A DNA stretch of 34,583 bases from an uncultured bacterium (GCA_902777855.1 CACYVN010000013.1:1-34583), one strand, 5' to 3'. Positions 25,601-34,500 are shown, numbered from the stretch's first letter. Notes: a model not told the origin generated them from the letters alone. A program made the numbers and translations.

Positions 25601-26464
25601 GCACCTACTGATGCACCGACAGATGCACCAACGGATGCGCCAACGGAAGCACCGACAGATGCACCGACAGATTTACCGACTGATGCGCCAACTGATGCAC
25701 CGACAGATGCACCTACAGATGCACCGACAGATGCACCAACGGAAGCTCCATCTGATAATCCAACCGATATACCGACAGATGCACCGACAGATGTTCCTCC
25801 GACAGAGATGCCGTCAGATGACCCAACCGATGCACCTACTGATGCACCGACTGAAGGGCCGACTGATTTACCAACAGATCCCCCGACATCTGAACCGACA
25901 TCAGAACCAACAACAGAACCGACATCTGAGCCAACATCTGAACCAACAACAGAACCGACATCTGAGCCAACATCTGAACCGACATCGGAGCCAACATCTG
26001 AACCGACATCGGAGCCAACGGATACTCCGACGGATGCGCCAACAGATACACCTCCGACAGAAGGTCCGTCTGACCCATCTGAAGATGATGAACGTAAGCT
26101 CTTGTATAACAACAGAATTGCAGATGCAAACGTAGATACTGTTGATAAACGCCAATATGTAAGATATTCTGTTGCTAATAATAGAAATCCGATATCTCTT
26201 GATAAATCAAGTGGAGTAGATTCTTTACTTGACGTATCACGAGGCGGGGTATCTGTAAGACATGATAATAACCTCAAGGTCGGAGATATTATACCTGTTC
26301 ATATGAAATATGGTTCATTAGATATCAGAGCAAACGCAAAAGTTGTTTCTTCAACCAGCCACAGGGCAGGAGCACAATTTGTGAACCTTGATCAGGCTAC
26401 GGCAAACCAGTTATTATATTTGAATATGTTACTTGATGAAGCAAATAAAGTTTCAATAAGATAA
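22697..26464 (+). CDS. Filamentous adhesin 1 with Pro-Thr linker and C-terminal PilZ-like domain
   Basis: The 1255-residue protein has a basic, hydrophobic signal peptide (about 1-31) with the HQTM element shared by its paralogues. A haemagglutinin-type N-terminal domain (about 35-150) contains FVSPNG (FxxPxG, F121) and NVGSLGVYTPN. A beta-helix-like region runs to about 700 and includes VIGDRTSNNNYVKAG and a CTGGYC pair (C409, C414). The acidic GDGDGIF...DDDDG motif is at about 766-782. A Pro-Thr-rich tetrapeptide tract spans 794-1128, and a PilZ-like domain 1133-1255. The type is that called LktA-family filamentous adhesin in gut Melainabacteria. The only Cys I see are 409, 414 and 571, all conserved in adhesin 2. 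Surface display is inferred; no secretion partner is in the window. Confidence 0.87.
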   Translation: MNSRRRTQRLVSAALTSLFLLHQTMMISAFATNITNPNGSPIPGQNGTYTINPSAIIKNTDIGYRKYLDFDLSQGDIANLIFKYGTKDINTFVNLVDNKVNINGVVNTMRDGNFYNGRAVFVSPNGVVIGSSGVLNVGSLGVYTPNSATYEHYKNNPGKDLSALQSPDNAGNGVVRIDGKVLAAQDIDIVSSNIKIPGQMVATGTGVVNAFDGTLFNQLVNTSAMKSAKSLSKNNGAITLTSVNGTDVSGTVMNHGKGVASVNNLSTSGIILSGNMGSNGNVELTNKGAEGILIASSGRVDSNRDVLMNDISNAGISHKGLTNADDNVYIRSNGGNVVIGDRTSNNNYVKAGKNIDINVKNGSILNFEGQQYDTHTMKVNEAKTLLNAGGDLNMDVTDGTIGLNVGDNCTGGYCTGISNAATTRDYAKSINANVNGTVTAKTTDTSFAKQNNYVINYAAINSNMNIDNIDADGRVILTTDYNQNDGVTRYSMLNASKNAAKPNVEGYGISLIASKDIGSSSAPLTFNQTKPGVLATKSNPTPSGGYGMDVLANEDIHIKGLDDEYAVNNVCSMISREGELDAEFAGNVYIDEVTAEDDMKIIARGKSVEINHLGTVPRTPVDYFGPRTNGLADNPYLPGGGYTGTGEKDSIPNNAVVKALDINKTVRPNGTYVDNGHYGYADSVVRINEGRLDNGKLDVVADNIYANGVATHLGKDGFSKTLDPSTSKIEGSNGIPTGHAVRPDDVEGIGRNEKERNYYYIPGDGDGIFDGVPSHVDDDDGVVDATPLAITDAPTDPPTDPPTDPPTNPPTDPPTDPPTDPPTDPPTDPPTDPPTDPPTDPPTDPPTDPPTDPPTDPPTDPPTDPPTETPTDAPTDAPTDVPTDAPTEAPTDAPTDVPTDAPTETPTDAPTDAPTGAPTETPTDAPTDAPTDAPTETPTDAPTDAPTDAPTEIPTDAPTDAPTDAPTEAPTDAPTDAPTDAPTEAPTDAPTDLPTDAPTDAPTDAPTDAPTDAPTEAPSDNPTDIPTDAPTDVPPTEMPSDDPTDAPTDAPTEGPTDLPTDPPTSEPTSEPTTEPTSEPTSEPTTEPTSEPTSEPTSEPTSEPTSEPTDTPTDAPTDTPPTEGPSDPSEDDERKLLYNNRIADANVDTVDKRQYVRYSVANNRNPISLDKSSGVDSLLDVSRGGVSVRHDNNLKVGDIIPVHMKYGSLDIRANAKVVSSTSHRAGAQFVNLDQATANQLLYLNMLLDEANKVSIR
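25076..26080 (+). repeat. 12-bp tandem repeat tract encoding PTxP tetrapeptides (adhesin 1)
   Basis: About 335 codons follow a four-residue, 12-bp period. Three zones are visible: PTDP units to about 25300, PTDA/PTEA units to about 25850, then PTSE/PTTE units to about 26020. The DNA is built from CCAACGGAT / CCGACAGAT variants. The tract is highly acidic, Pro-rich, free of Lys and Cys, and probably a stiff extended linker. Confidence 0.95.
26093..26461 (+). other. PilZ-like domain at the C-terminus of adhesin 1
   Basis: Residues 1133-1255 carry the c-di-GMP signature RxxxR as RQYVR (1152-1156) and DxSxxG as DVSRGG (1179-1184), 27 residues apart start to start. These are followed by GDIIPVHMKYGSLDIRANAKVV and RAGAQFVNLD, which fit the PilZ beta-barrel strands and closing GxxF. 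A helical tail (ATANQLLYLNMLL) ends the protein. Confidence 0.8.
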
Positions 26465-26489
26465 ATTCAATATAAATATTGTATAAAAG

Positions 26490-26521
26490 GAGATTAGCAA
26501 TAACGCTAATCTCTTTTTTTT
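26490..26521 (+). terminator. Intrinsic terminator of adhesin 1
   Basis: Arms GAGATTAGC and GCTAATCTC flank the 6-nt loop aataac and are followed by eight T residues. Confidence 0.88.
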
Positions 26522-26606
26522 GTAAATTTTTATTAACATTTATCATTTTTTAGTAAATATTTCTGTTTAAAATTTCGTTTATATATCTATAAAGAATAAT
26601 CATGAC

Positions 26607-26664
26607 ATGACTATGGCTGTGTGTGCTCATAAAAGCCAGGTCAGGTTGCTCTATGACGATAATA
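26607..26664 (+). promoter_or_regulatory. Possible structured leader of adhesin 2
   Basis: Upstream of adhesin 2, nested complementary segments TGAC...GTCA and GGCT...AGCC enclose a GU-rich loop (gtgtgtgctcataaa), with an outer TCAT...ATGA pair possible. The stems are short (4 bp each), so this is a weak call. It matches no riboswitch I recognise. Confidence 0.2.
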
Positions 26665-26680
26665 CATGTATTTATAAAAC

Positions 26681-26688
26681 GAAAGGAT
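26681..26688 (+). promoter_or_regulatory. Conserved ribosome site GAAAGGAT that decides the adhesin 2 start
   Basis: GAAAGGAT is 6 nt before the ATG at 26695, as in both other adhesins. This rules out the longer in-frame start at 26623, which would also bury the signal peptide. Confidence 0.75.
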
Positions 26689-26694
26689 TCGAAC

Positions 26695-29600
26695 ATGATG
26701 AGAAAGAGTAGAAAGACTCAGAGAAGAATAATTGCATCTCTCATGACGGGTGTATTTATGCTTCAGCAGACGATGGCACTGAGCGTAGTAGCCAGTGAAA
26801 TCTCAGGGTTTAATCAAACGAGTGGTGTGTTTAACATCGACCCCACCAAAGTAGATGGAGGAACCGGGTTCCGCCATTATCAAAAATTTGATTTAAGTAA
26901 GGGTGATGTCGCAAATTTGAATTTTGCTGACATTAACACTTTTGTTAACCTTGTTGATAATCAAATTAATATTAATGGTGTTGTAAACTCTGTGCGTGGG
27001 AATGGTTTTTATAACGGCAGGGCTGTATTTATTTCTCCGAATGGTATGGTTGTTGGGGCATCAGGTGTTCTCAACGTCGGATCTTTAGGTGTATATTCTC
27101 CCGATTCATATAATTATTCTCAGATAAAGAAAAATCAAACAAAAGCTGGTTTGGCTGATCTTGAGGCAAACGATATGAATGTTGGAGGAGCAATCAAGAT
27201 TAACGGCCGAATTGTTACATCAGGTGATGTTGAATTAAAAGGTTCATCTGTAGATGTATCAAAAGATGCAATAATTGTTGGTGGTGTTAAAACTAATAAA
27301 ATGCAAAAATTTGATTCGGAAACTGCTGCAAATGCATTGTTTAACAATTTGGTTAATACGGATAATCTTAATACAGGTAATTCATTTGCAAATGATGGTA
27401 CAGGACATATCATAATTTCTGCAGAGGGCAGTGGAACCGGTTCGCCGAATGCAAACGGTATTAATATCGCAGGTACAGTTAAAAACTTTGCAGTCGGTAC
27501 AGGCAGTTCATTAGAAATCAGAAACTATGATGATGCTGCTAACGGTTTAAAATTAAGCGGGACTATAGCCAATGCTAAAGGCAGAGTATTAATTAATAAT
27601 AACGAAGGAGATTTGGATATAACAGGAACTGTAAAAAATAACGGTCAGACTGATATATTCAATATTCCAATGCAGGGTTCAACAGAAACAGCTCTTAATA
27701 TAAAAGGTAATCTTGATACAAAGGGTGACTTGACAATCCGTAACAAAGGTAAAAACGGTATGAATATTTCAGGTACTGTTAACCATGACGGTAATTCTTA
27801 TGTCGAGAATGGTTACCCTGCAGGTAAAACAGTTAAAAATCAAACTGCCGGAATGAATATTTCCGGAACATTCAATACTACGGGGAACGCAGAATTTTAT
27901 AATACTTCTTCAAGTCCCGATGGTATGAATATTTCCGGAACTGTCAGAACTGGTGGTAAAGGTACATTTACTAATGATGGTGCCGGCGGTTTAAATGTGA
28001 AACAGTCAGGTAATGTTACTACCGGTAACGGGCTTGAAATGCTAAATACCGGTACTAATGGCATTAATATTGATGGTAATGTTACAAATACCGGTTACGG
28101 ATTAATTAAAAATACCGAAACGGGTACAAAAGGTATTAACATTATGGGAACTGTAAAAAATTTGTCTCCAAACAGTTCGAATGTAAATCTTGATATTGTA
28201 AATGACGGATCCAATGGCGTAAATGTGATTGGTACAGTAAATGGTTCTGCTAAATCTAATGTTAATATTACAAATACAGGTAATAGTGGTATAAATGTTC
28301 ACGGAACCGTAAAAGGTATTAATGTTAATACTGATAATACCGGTGCAAAAGGAACATATATTGCTACTTCCGGAAGAATAAACGGTACTAATATTAATAT
28401 AAAGGATAATTCAACAAGTGGTACTAAAATTCAGGGACTTACAAACAGTTTGAATAATACTACTATTACGCAAAAAGGTGGCGGGAATGTAGTAATAGGC
28501 GATAAGTCCTCTAACAATAATTATGTCAAAGCAGGAAATAATATCGCCATAACCGTAACAGATGGAAGTATTCTGAACTATGGTGTTGAAAAAGTTTTAT
28601 TAAATGCCGGTGGCGATTTAACAATGAATGTAACGGATGGTACAATCGGACTTCCTGTTCAGCAGGCTGCCTGCTCCGGCTCCGGTTGTACAGGTATTGG
28701 ACCTAAAAATGAAGGTTCGAGAGATTTTACTAAATCAGTAAATGCAAATATAAAAGGTAAAGTTAAAGCAGAGACTAACAAAGTTACAAAACCTGATGAT
28801 TTAGTTATCAACTATGCTGCAATTGATTCTGATATGAATATTGATTCAATTAAAGCTGACGGCAGAGTAATATTAACCGTAGATGATGATTACGGTTACA
28901 ATAATACAGGTGCAAAACGCTATAACATGGTTAATGCAAGCAGCAGTAATTCTGATACTAATATTGAAGGTACCGGAATATCTCTTATTGCAAATGGTAG
29001 CATTGGTACTGAAAATAATCCTGTAACATTTATTCAGACGGGTGCAGAACAGGGTTATAGTATGGATGTACTTGCTGAGAATAATATTAATTTAAAAGAA
29101 AACAGTTTTAATGACCCGAATTACGGAAGAAATAAGGAGATTACAACAAACAAAGCTTGTACAATTATTGCAAGAAAAGGTGATGCTTATGTAGAATTCG
29201 CCGGGAATACAACAATAGATAATATTACAGCTGAAGGTGATTTAACTGTAATTACAAGAGGTAAAAATCTCGAAATCAAAAATTTGGGGCATATTACTGA
29301 CGAATCAGTAATACCTAATGATTATTTAGGCCCGAGAAATTATGGACAACAAGATGGCGGATATACCGGAGCTGATTATAGGGATGAAGCATTACCTAAT
29401 CATGCTGTTGTCAAGGCTTTGGATATTAACCATAATATCAGACCGACAGAGCAACTTGTTGATGGCGGGCATGAAGCTTGGGCAGGCTCATCAGTTAAAA
29501 TAGATAATGCGGTTCTTGATAAAGGCACATTAGACATCACTGCTGATAATGTATATGCTAATGGTATTGCCGCACATTTTAACAGAGACGGATTTTCAAA

Positions 29601-31194
29601 AACCGTAGATCCTTCAACAAATAAAGTCAAAGGTGTTTATGTTGAAAATGGTCCAGATATTCCTACAGGGCATGCTGTAAGACCTGATGATGTTGAAGGT
29701 ATCGGCAGAAATGAAAAAGAAAGGAATTACTATTATATACCAGGTGATGGTGATGGCATATTCTGGGGAGAACAATCTCACGTAGATGACGATGATGGTG
29801 TGGTTGATGCTACTCCATTAGAGATAACAGATGCTCCAACGGAACCTCCAACACAACCACCAACGGAACCTCCGACGGAACCACCGACGGAACCTCCAAC
29901 GGATCCACCGACAGATCCTCCAACGGATCCACCGACGGAACCTCCAACGGAACCTCCGACGGAACCTCCAACGGAACCTCCGACAGATCCTCCAACGGAT
30001 CCACCGACAGATCCTCCAACGGATCCACCGACAGATCCTCCAACGGATCCACCGACAGATCCTCCAACGGATCCGCCAACAGATCCTCCAACGGATCCAC
30101 CGACAGATCCTCCAACGGATCCACCGACAGATCCTCCAACGGATCCACCGACAGATCCTCCAACGGATCCACCGACAGATCCTCCAACGGAACCACCGAC
30201 GGATCCACCAACGGAACCACCGACGGATCCTCCAACGGAACCACCGACGGATCCACCAACGGAACCACCGACGGATCCACCAACGGAGCCACCGACGGAT
30301 CCACCAACGGAACCACCGACGGATCCACCAACGGAGCCACCGACGGATCCACCGACGGAACCTCCAACGGAACCTCCGACGGATCCACCAACGGAGCCAC
30401 CGACGGATCCACCGACGGAACCTCCAACGGATCCACCAACGGAGCCACCGACGGATCCACCGACGGAACCTCCAACGGAACCTCCGACGGAACCACCGAC
30501 GGATCCACCAACGGAGCCTCCAACGGATTATCCGACGGATCCACCAACGGAACCTCCGACGGATAAACCTACAGAGATGCCAACGGATCCACCGACAGAT
30601 CCACCGACGGATCCACCGACGGAACCGCCAACGGAACCTCCAACGGAACCTCCAACGGAACCTCCAACGGAACCTCCAACGGAACCGCCAACGGAACCGC
30701 CAACGGAACCGCCAACGGAACCTCCAACGGAACCACCAACGGAACCACCGACGGAACCACCGACGGAACCTCCAACGGAACCTCCAACAACTGAGCCAAC
30801 AATTGAACCTGAAGATGATCAACGCAAACTGTTATATAACAACAGAATTGATGATGATAATCTGGATACAATTGACAAGCGACAGTATGTAAGATACAAC
30901 GTCAATAATACCCCGATTCCGGTGTCAATGGAACGTATTGATAATGTCGACGGCTTGATTGACGTATCAAGAGGAGGTGTCGCTCTAAGGCACAATAATA
31001 CATTGAAAAATGGTGATATAGTACCTATACACCTTAAATACGGAAATCTTGAAATCAATGCCAATGCAGAAATTGTGACGGCAACGACGACAAGAGCAGG
31101 AGCAAGATTTGTTAATCTTGATCAGGCAACTGCAAATCAGTTGTTATACCTGAATATGTTACTTGATAACGGTCAGAATATAACATTAAAATAA
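26695..31194 (+). CDS. Filamentous adhesin 2 with Pro-Thr linker and C-terminal PilZ-like domain
   Basis: The 1499-residue paralogue of adhesin 1 has a signal peptide with RKSRKTQRR and the QQTM element. The haemagglutinin-type domain contains FISPNG (F112) and NVGSLGVYSPD. A longer beta-helix-like region (about 230-600) has repeats of the type GMNISGTV...G and GINI.GNV.N.G. Then come VIGDKSSNNNYVKAG, the CSGSGC pair (C660, C665), a third conserved Cys (C822), GDGDGIF...DDDDG near 1017-1035, a PTDP/PTEP tract (1048-1372) and a PilZ-like domain (1377-1499). Upstream and downstream of the repeats it is clearly collinear with adhesin 1. It has its own terminator, so it is probably transcribed separately. 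Confidence 0.87.
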   Translation: MMRKSRKTQRRIIASLMTGVFMLQQTMALSVVASEISGFNQTSGVFNIDPTKVDGGTGFRHYQKFDLSKGDVANLNFADINTFVNLVDNQININGVVNSVRGNGFYNGRAVFISPNGMVVGASGVLNVGSLGVYSPDSYNYSQIKKNQTKAGLADLEANDMNVGGAIKINGRIVTSGDVELKGSSVDVSKDAIIVGGVKTNKMQKFDSETAANALFNNLVNTDNLNTGNSFANDGTGHIIISAEGSGTGSPNANGINIAGTVKNFAVGTGSSLEIRNYDDAANGLKLSGTIANAKGRVLINNNEGDLDITGTVKNNGQTDIFNIPMQGSTETALNIKGNLDTKGDLTIRNKGKNGMNISGTVNHDGNSYVENGYPAGKTVKNQTAGMNISGTFNTTGNAEFYNTSSSPDGMNISGTVRTGGKGTFTNDGAGGLNVKQSGNVTTGNGLEMLNTGTNGINIDGNVTNTGYGLIKNTETGTKGINIMGTVKNLSPNSSNVNLDIVNDGSNGVNVIGTVNGSAKSNVNITNTGNSGINVHGTVKGINVNTDNTGAKGTYIATSGRINGTNINIKDNSTSGTKIQGLTNSLNNTTITQKGGGNVVIGDKSSNNNYVKAGNNIAITVTDGSILNYGVEKVLLNAGGDLTMNVTDGTIGLPVQQAACSGSGCTGIGPKNEGSRDFTKSVNANIKGKVKAETNKVTKPDDLVINYAAIDSDMNIDSIKADGRVILTVDDDYGYNNTGAKRYNMVNASSSNSDTNIEGTGISLIANGSIGTENNPVTFIQTGAEQGYSMDVLAENNINLKENSFNDPNYGRNKEITTNKACTIIARKGDAYVEFAGNTTIDNITAEGDLTVITRGKNLEIKNLGHITDESVIPNDYLGPRNYGQQDGGYTGADYRDEALPNHAVVKALDINHNIRPTEQLVDGGHEAWAGSSVKIDNAVLDKGTLDITADNVYANGIAAHFNRDGFSKTVDPSTNKVKGVYVENGPDIPTGHAVRPDDVEGIGRNEKERNYYYIPGDGDGIFWGEQSHVDDDDGVVDATPLEITDAPTEPPTQPPTEPPTEPPTEPPTDPPTDPPTDPPTEPPTEPPTEPPTEPPTDPPTDPPTDPPTDPPTDPPTDPPTDPPTDPPTDPPTDPPTDPPTDPPTDPPTDPPTDPPTDPPTDPPTEPPTDPPTEPPTDPPTEPPTDPPTEPPTDPPTEPPTDPPTEPPTDPPTEPPTDPPTEPPTEPPTDPPTEPPTDPPTEPPTDPPTEPPTDPPTEPPTEPPTEPPTDPPTEPPTDYPTDPPTEPPTDKPTEMPTDPPTDPPTDPPTEPPTEPPTEPPTEPPTEPPTEPPTEPPTEPPTEPPTEPPTEPPTEPPTEPPTEPPTTEPTIEPEDDQRKLLYNNRIDDDNLDTIDKRQYVRYNVNNTPIPVSMERIDNVDGLIDVSRGGVALRHNNTLKNGDIVPIHLKYGNLEINANAEIVTATTTRAGARFVNLDQATANQLLYLNMLLDNGQNITLK
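29836..30810 (+). repeat. 12-bp tandem repeat tract encoding PTDP/PTEP tetrapeptides (adhesin 2)
   Basis: About 325 codons are almost pure PTDP or PTEP units, with blocks of Asp type, alternating Asp/Glu type, and a final run of Glu type (about 30620-30790). The 24-bp unit CCTCCAACGGATCCACCGAC recurs many times, giving dense GGATCC sites. Only a few interruptions occur (YPTD, KPTEM). Confidence 0.95.
30823..31191 (+). other. PilZ-like domain at the C-terminus of adhesin 2
   Basis: Residues 1377-1499 are the same length (123) as in adhesin 1. RQYVR (1396-1400) and DVSRGG (1423-1428) are kept at the same 27-residue spacing, and RAGARFVNLDQATANQLLYLNMLL follows. Conservation of both ligand motifs in two diverged copies suggests they are under selection. 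Confidence 0.8.
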
Positions 31195-31211
31195 TTGCAG
31201 TCAGATGATGT

Positions 31212-31242
31212 AAAAGACCCTGCATTTCTCGCAGGGTCTTTT
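31212..31242 (+). terminator. Intrinsic terminator of adhesin 2
   Basis: Perfect arms AAAAGACCCTGC and GCAGGGTCTTTT flank the 7-nt loop atttctc, with T-rich sequence after. Confidence 0.9.
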
Positions 31243-31494
31243 ATATAATCTTTATATATACAATTAAGTTATGTAACAATTATATAAAAATATTAAATAA
31301 ATATCACATTTTTTCCGATAACCCTATTGTAGGTTTGTTATGAAAGTGTTATGTTGCAAAATGTAAATATTTTTTTTTCAAAATCACAAAAGTTATAGCA
31401 AATTATTTTTTTCTCAAGTTTTTAATGTCATGTGGGCTATTTTGTCCAAAAGGCATGTAATTAAATGAAAATAAGCAAAATTAAATATATATAC

Positions 31495-31502
31495 GAAAGG
31501 AT
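31495..31502 (+). promoter_or_regulatory. Conserved ribosome site GAAAGGAT of adhesin 3
   Basis: GAAAGGAT is exactly 6 nt before the ATG at 31509, as in adhesins 1 and 2. Confidence 0.7.
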
Positions 31503-31508
31503 AAAAAT

Positions 31509-34500
31509 ATGAAAAATCTCCGTAAATCTTCAAGACGTGCAGTTTCAGCAATGTTAACCGCAGTGTTCTTGAGTCAACAAACAATGCTTTTGTCTGCATT
31601 TGCTACAAACATTACGAATGTACAGGGGGATAACGGTGTTTACAATATCAACCCTACAGCTGTACTAAAAGATAGTGATATCGGTTTAAGAAAGTATGAA
31701 AGATTTGAATTAAGTCAAGGTGATATTGCAAACCTTATTTATAAATATGGAAGCAAGGATGTTAACACATTCTTGAACTTAGTCGATAATACCATTAAGA
31801 TTGATGGTATTGTCAATACGATGAGAAACGGTAATTTCTATAATGGAAAGGCTGTATTTATTTCTCCAAACGGTATGGTAGTCGGCGCTTCAGGTGTTTT
31901 GAACGTCGGTTCTTTAGGTGTTTATACTCCTAATAATGATGTTTATAATCGCTATAAAAATAACCCGAGCAAAGATTACAGCGCCTTGTCGAATAAAAAC
32001 AATGTTGGCAGCGGTTCTGTTCAGATTAACGGTCATGTATTCTCAGCAAATGATGTAGATGTCGTTTCAAGCAGAATTCAAGTCCCGGGTAAAGTTCTTG
32101 CCGGAACAGGGAACACTGCTGTATTTGACGGTCGCCAAAGAGCTGATGAATTATTCAATTCAATCGTAAATACATCAAAAATCAACTATGCAAACGAAAT
32201 TACATCAAGAAATGGCGTTATTTCTTTTGCTTCTACTGTCGGGACTGCTATTTCAGGTGATGTTCAAAATGTAGGAACAGGCAGTACAAATATTACAAAT
32301 ACCGGTGATAAGGGTATACATATTTCAGGAAATATTGGTAACCGCAATGGTGATATGAATATTACTAACACTGCAGGCAGCGTTTACGGAGCAAAAACTG
32401 CTAATATTGAAAATCATGGCGGAACTTTGAAAATCGTGAATACCGGTAAAGGTATTTATTTTGTTAAAGATTCTAAGATTGTTAATGATAATAAGTTAGA
32501 AATTTTAAATACTGGGAATGAAGGTACCGTTTTATCAGGTGATGTTGCGAATAATGGAACTGCAAATGTAAATAACCAAGCTGGAATTTTAAGTGTTGCA
32601 GGTAATTTTAATAATATCGGAGATGCAACTTTCTCAAATAGCGGTTCTCAATTAAATGTTTCAGGCAATTTGACAAATACAAACGGCAAATTAACTCTCA
32701 ATAACACTGGTGCTGACGGACTTAATATTATTGCATCCGGAAACGTAAATTCTCAGGGTATAGAGATTAATAACAGCGGTAATAAAGGTTTAAATATAAG
32801 CGGTAATGTTACAAACAATGGCAGTGCTACAGTTACAAATACTTCAACAGGCGTTGAAGGTTTAAATATTAAAGGCACATTTAATAATAACGGTAATGCT
32901 AAATTCACCAATGCAGGCAGAGACGGTTTAAATGTTACAGGAACTTTGAATAACCAAAATGGTAAATTAGAAATGTCCAATAGCGGTGTAATGGGCTTGA
33001 ATGTATCAAAAACAGGTAAAGTTAATGCTCAGGGAATCGCAATGACTAACAGCGGTGCTAACGGTTTGAATGTATATGGCAATGTTACAAATTACGGAAA
33101 TGGGTCATATACTAATACCGCTGGTTCATTTGAAGTCCATGAATCAGGCAAAATGTCAAATATTGGTGGTACTGCTATATATAATAACAGCGGAGCTAAC
33201 GGTTTTGTAATTTCAGGTGAAATTAGCAATCAAGGCACAACAATTGCAAATAATGAAAACGGCCCGTTGAGCATAGGCGGTAAATTCACTAATAACGGAA
33301 CTTCAACATTCACAAATAGTGGTGACCAGTTAAATATATCAGGCACAGTCGATAATCAGGGTAAATTGACTTTAAATAACAGCGGCTCAAAAGGTTTGAA
33401 TATAATTTCAACTGCGAATGTTTCTTCTCAGGGTTTAAACATAAACAATAGTGGTGCTGACGGTTTGAATATAAACGGTAAAGTGTCAAATAATGGGAAT
33501 GCAAACATTCAAAACAGCGGTGCTAAGGGATTGAACGTAGGCGGAACAATTTCAAATTCTAACGGTGTTCTTAATATGAGCAATTCAGGTGCTGGCGGCT
33601 TAAATGTCGGCAAGAATGCTAAGATTGATTCTTTGAATATTAACAAAGATAGTTTAAAAATGGCAAATACCGGTAATGGGGGGCTAAATATCAGCGGGAA
33701 TATCTATACTTTAGGCAATGCTGAGTATACAAACTCTCAAACCGGAGCAAAAGGTTTAAATATTTATGGAACTACTAAAACCGAAAATGGAAACTCTACA
33801 TTTATTAATGATGGTCAAGGTGGTTTAAATATTTATGGAGAAACAAGAAATGCCGCTAATTTGACAACAATGGTTAATAACGGTGCAAATGGTTTAAATA
33901 TTCAAAAAGGCGGTTTGGTATTTGCATCTAAAGCCGATATTACAAATAATGGTCAGGCAGGCTTGAATATAAACGGTACTGCAACAATTGGTGTTAATGG
34001 AAATATTGTTAACAACGGTGCCGGCGGATTAAATGTTAACGGTCTTGTTCAACACGGTATTATTGACCACCATGCTCCTCAAGGAACATTAAATCTTGTA
34101 AATAATGGCGCAGGTGGTTTGAATATTCGTGAAACCGGCAACGTTAATTCAGTTAGTACTCAGCCTGTTGGTTTAACTATGGAAAATAACGGAAAAGAGG
34201 GATTAAATATCCTCGGATCTGTTACAAATAAAGGAACTGCAATAATTACCAATAATGTTGGTGGTGTTGACGGTTTAAATGTAGCTGGAACTATAAATAA
34301 CAGTAACGGCAAATTGAGCTTAACAAACAATGGACAGCGCGGATTGAATGTAACCAAGACCGGGAGTGTAAATTCCCAGGGCTTGGAAATGACAAACAAC
34401 GGTGAAGTTGGAATGAATGTCTGGGGCACCGTAAACAATCAGGGCGATGGCACTTATACAAATACTGCCGGCGGCTTTGATGTCAAAGAATCCGGAAAAA

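Larger units (their letters stand above)
31195..31508. other. Intergenic region between adhesins 2 and 3
   Basis: This 314-bp AT-rich gap holds the adhesin 2 terminator at its left end and the conserved ribosome site of adhesin 3 at its right end. Between them I see no ORF with family features and no clear promoter pair, only poly-T and poly-A runs. Confidence 0.6.

Noticed and set aside
25076..26080. Possible CRISPR array in the tandem repeats
   Set aside because: The unit is 12 bp with no unique spacers and is in frame within a gene.
25018..26277. Long antisense open frame (419 codons) across the adhesin 1 repeat tract
   Set aside because: The 12-bp period keeps all frames open; the product is a monotonous Gly-Ser-Val repeat and a mirror of the PTxP coding strand, with no ribosome site.
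26623..26694. Longer start for adhesin 2
   Set aside because: It would put 24 residues ahead of the signal peptide; GAAAGGAT-N6-ATG at 26681 matches the two paralogues.
26465..26694. c-di-GMP riboswitch (GEMM) before adhesin 2
   Set aside because: Only short stems are present and the conserved GEMM core sequences are missing.
29810..30892. Several long open frames on both strands in the adhesin 2 repeat tract
   Set aside because: Same cause: a repeat whose period is a multiple of three avoids stops in every frame. The true frame is fixed by continuity with the FxxPxG and PilZ-like domains.
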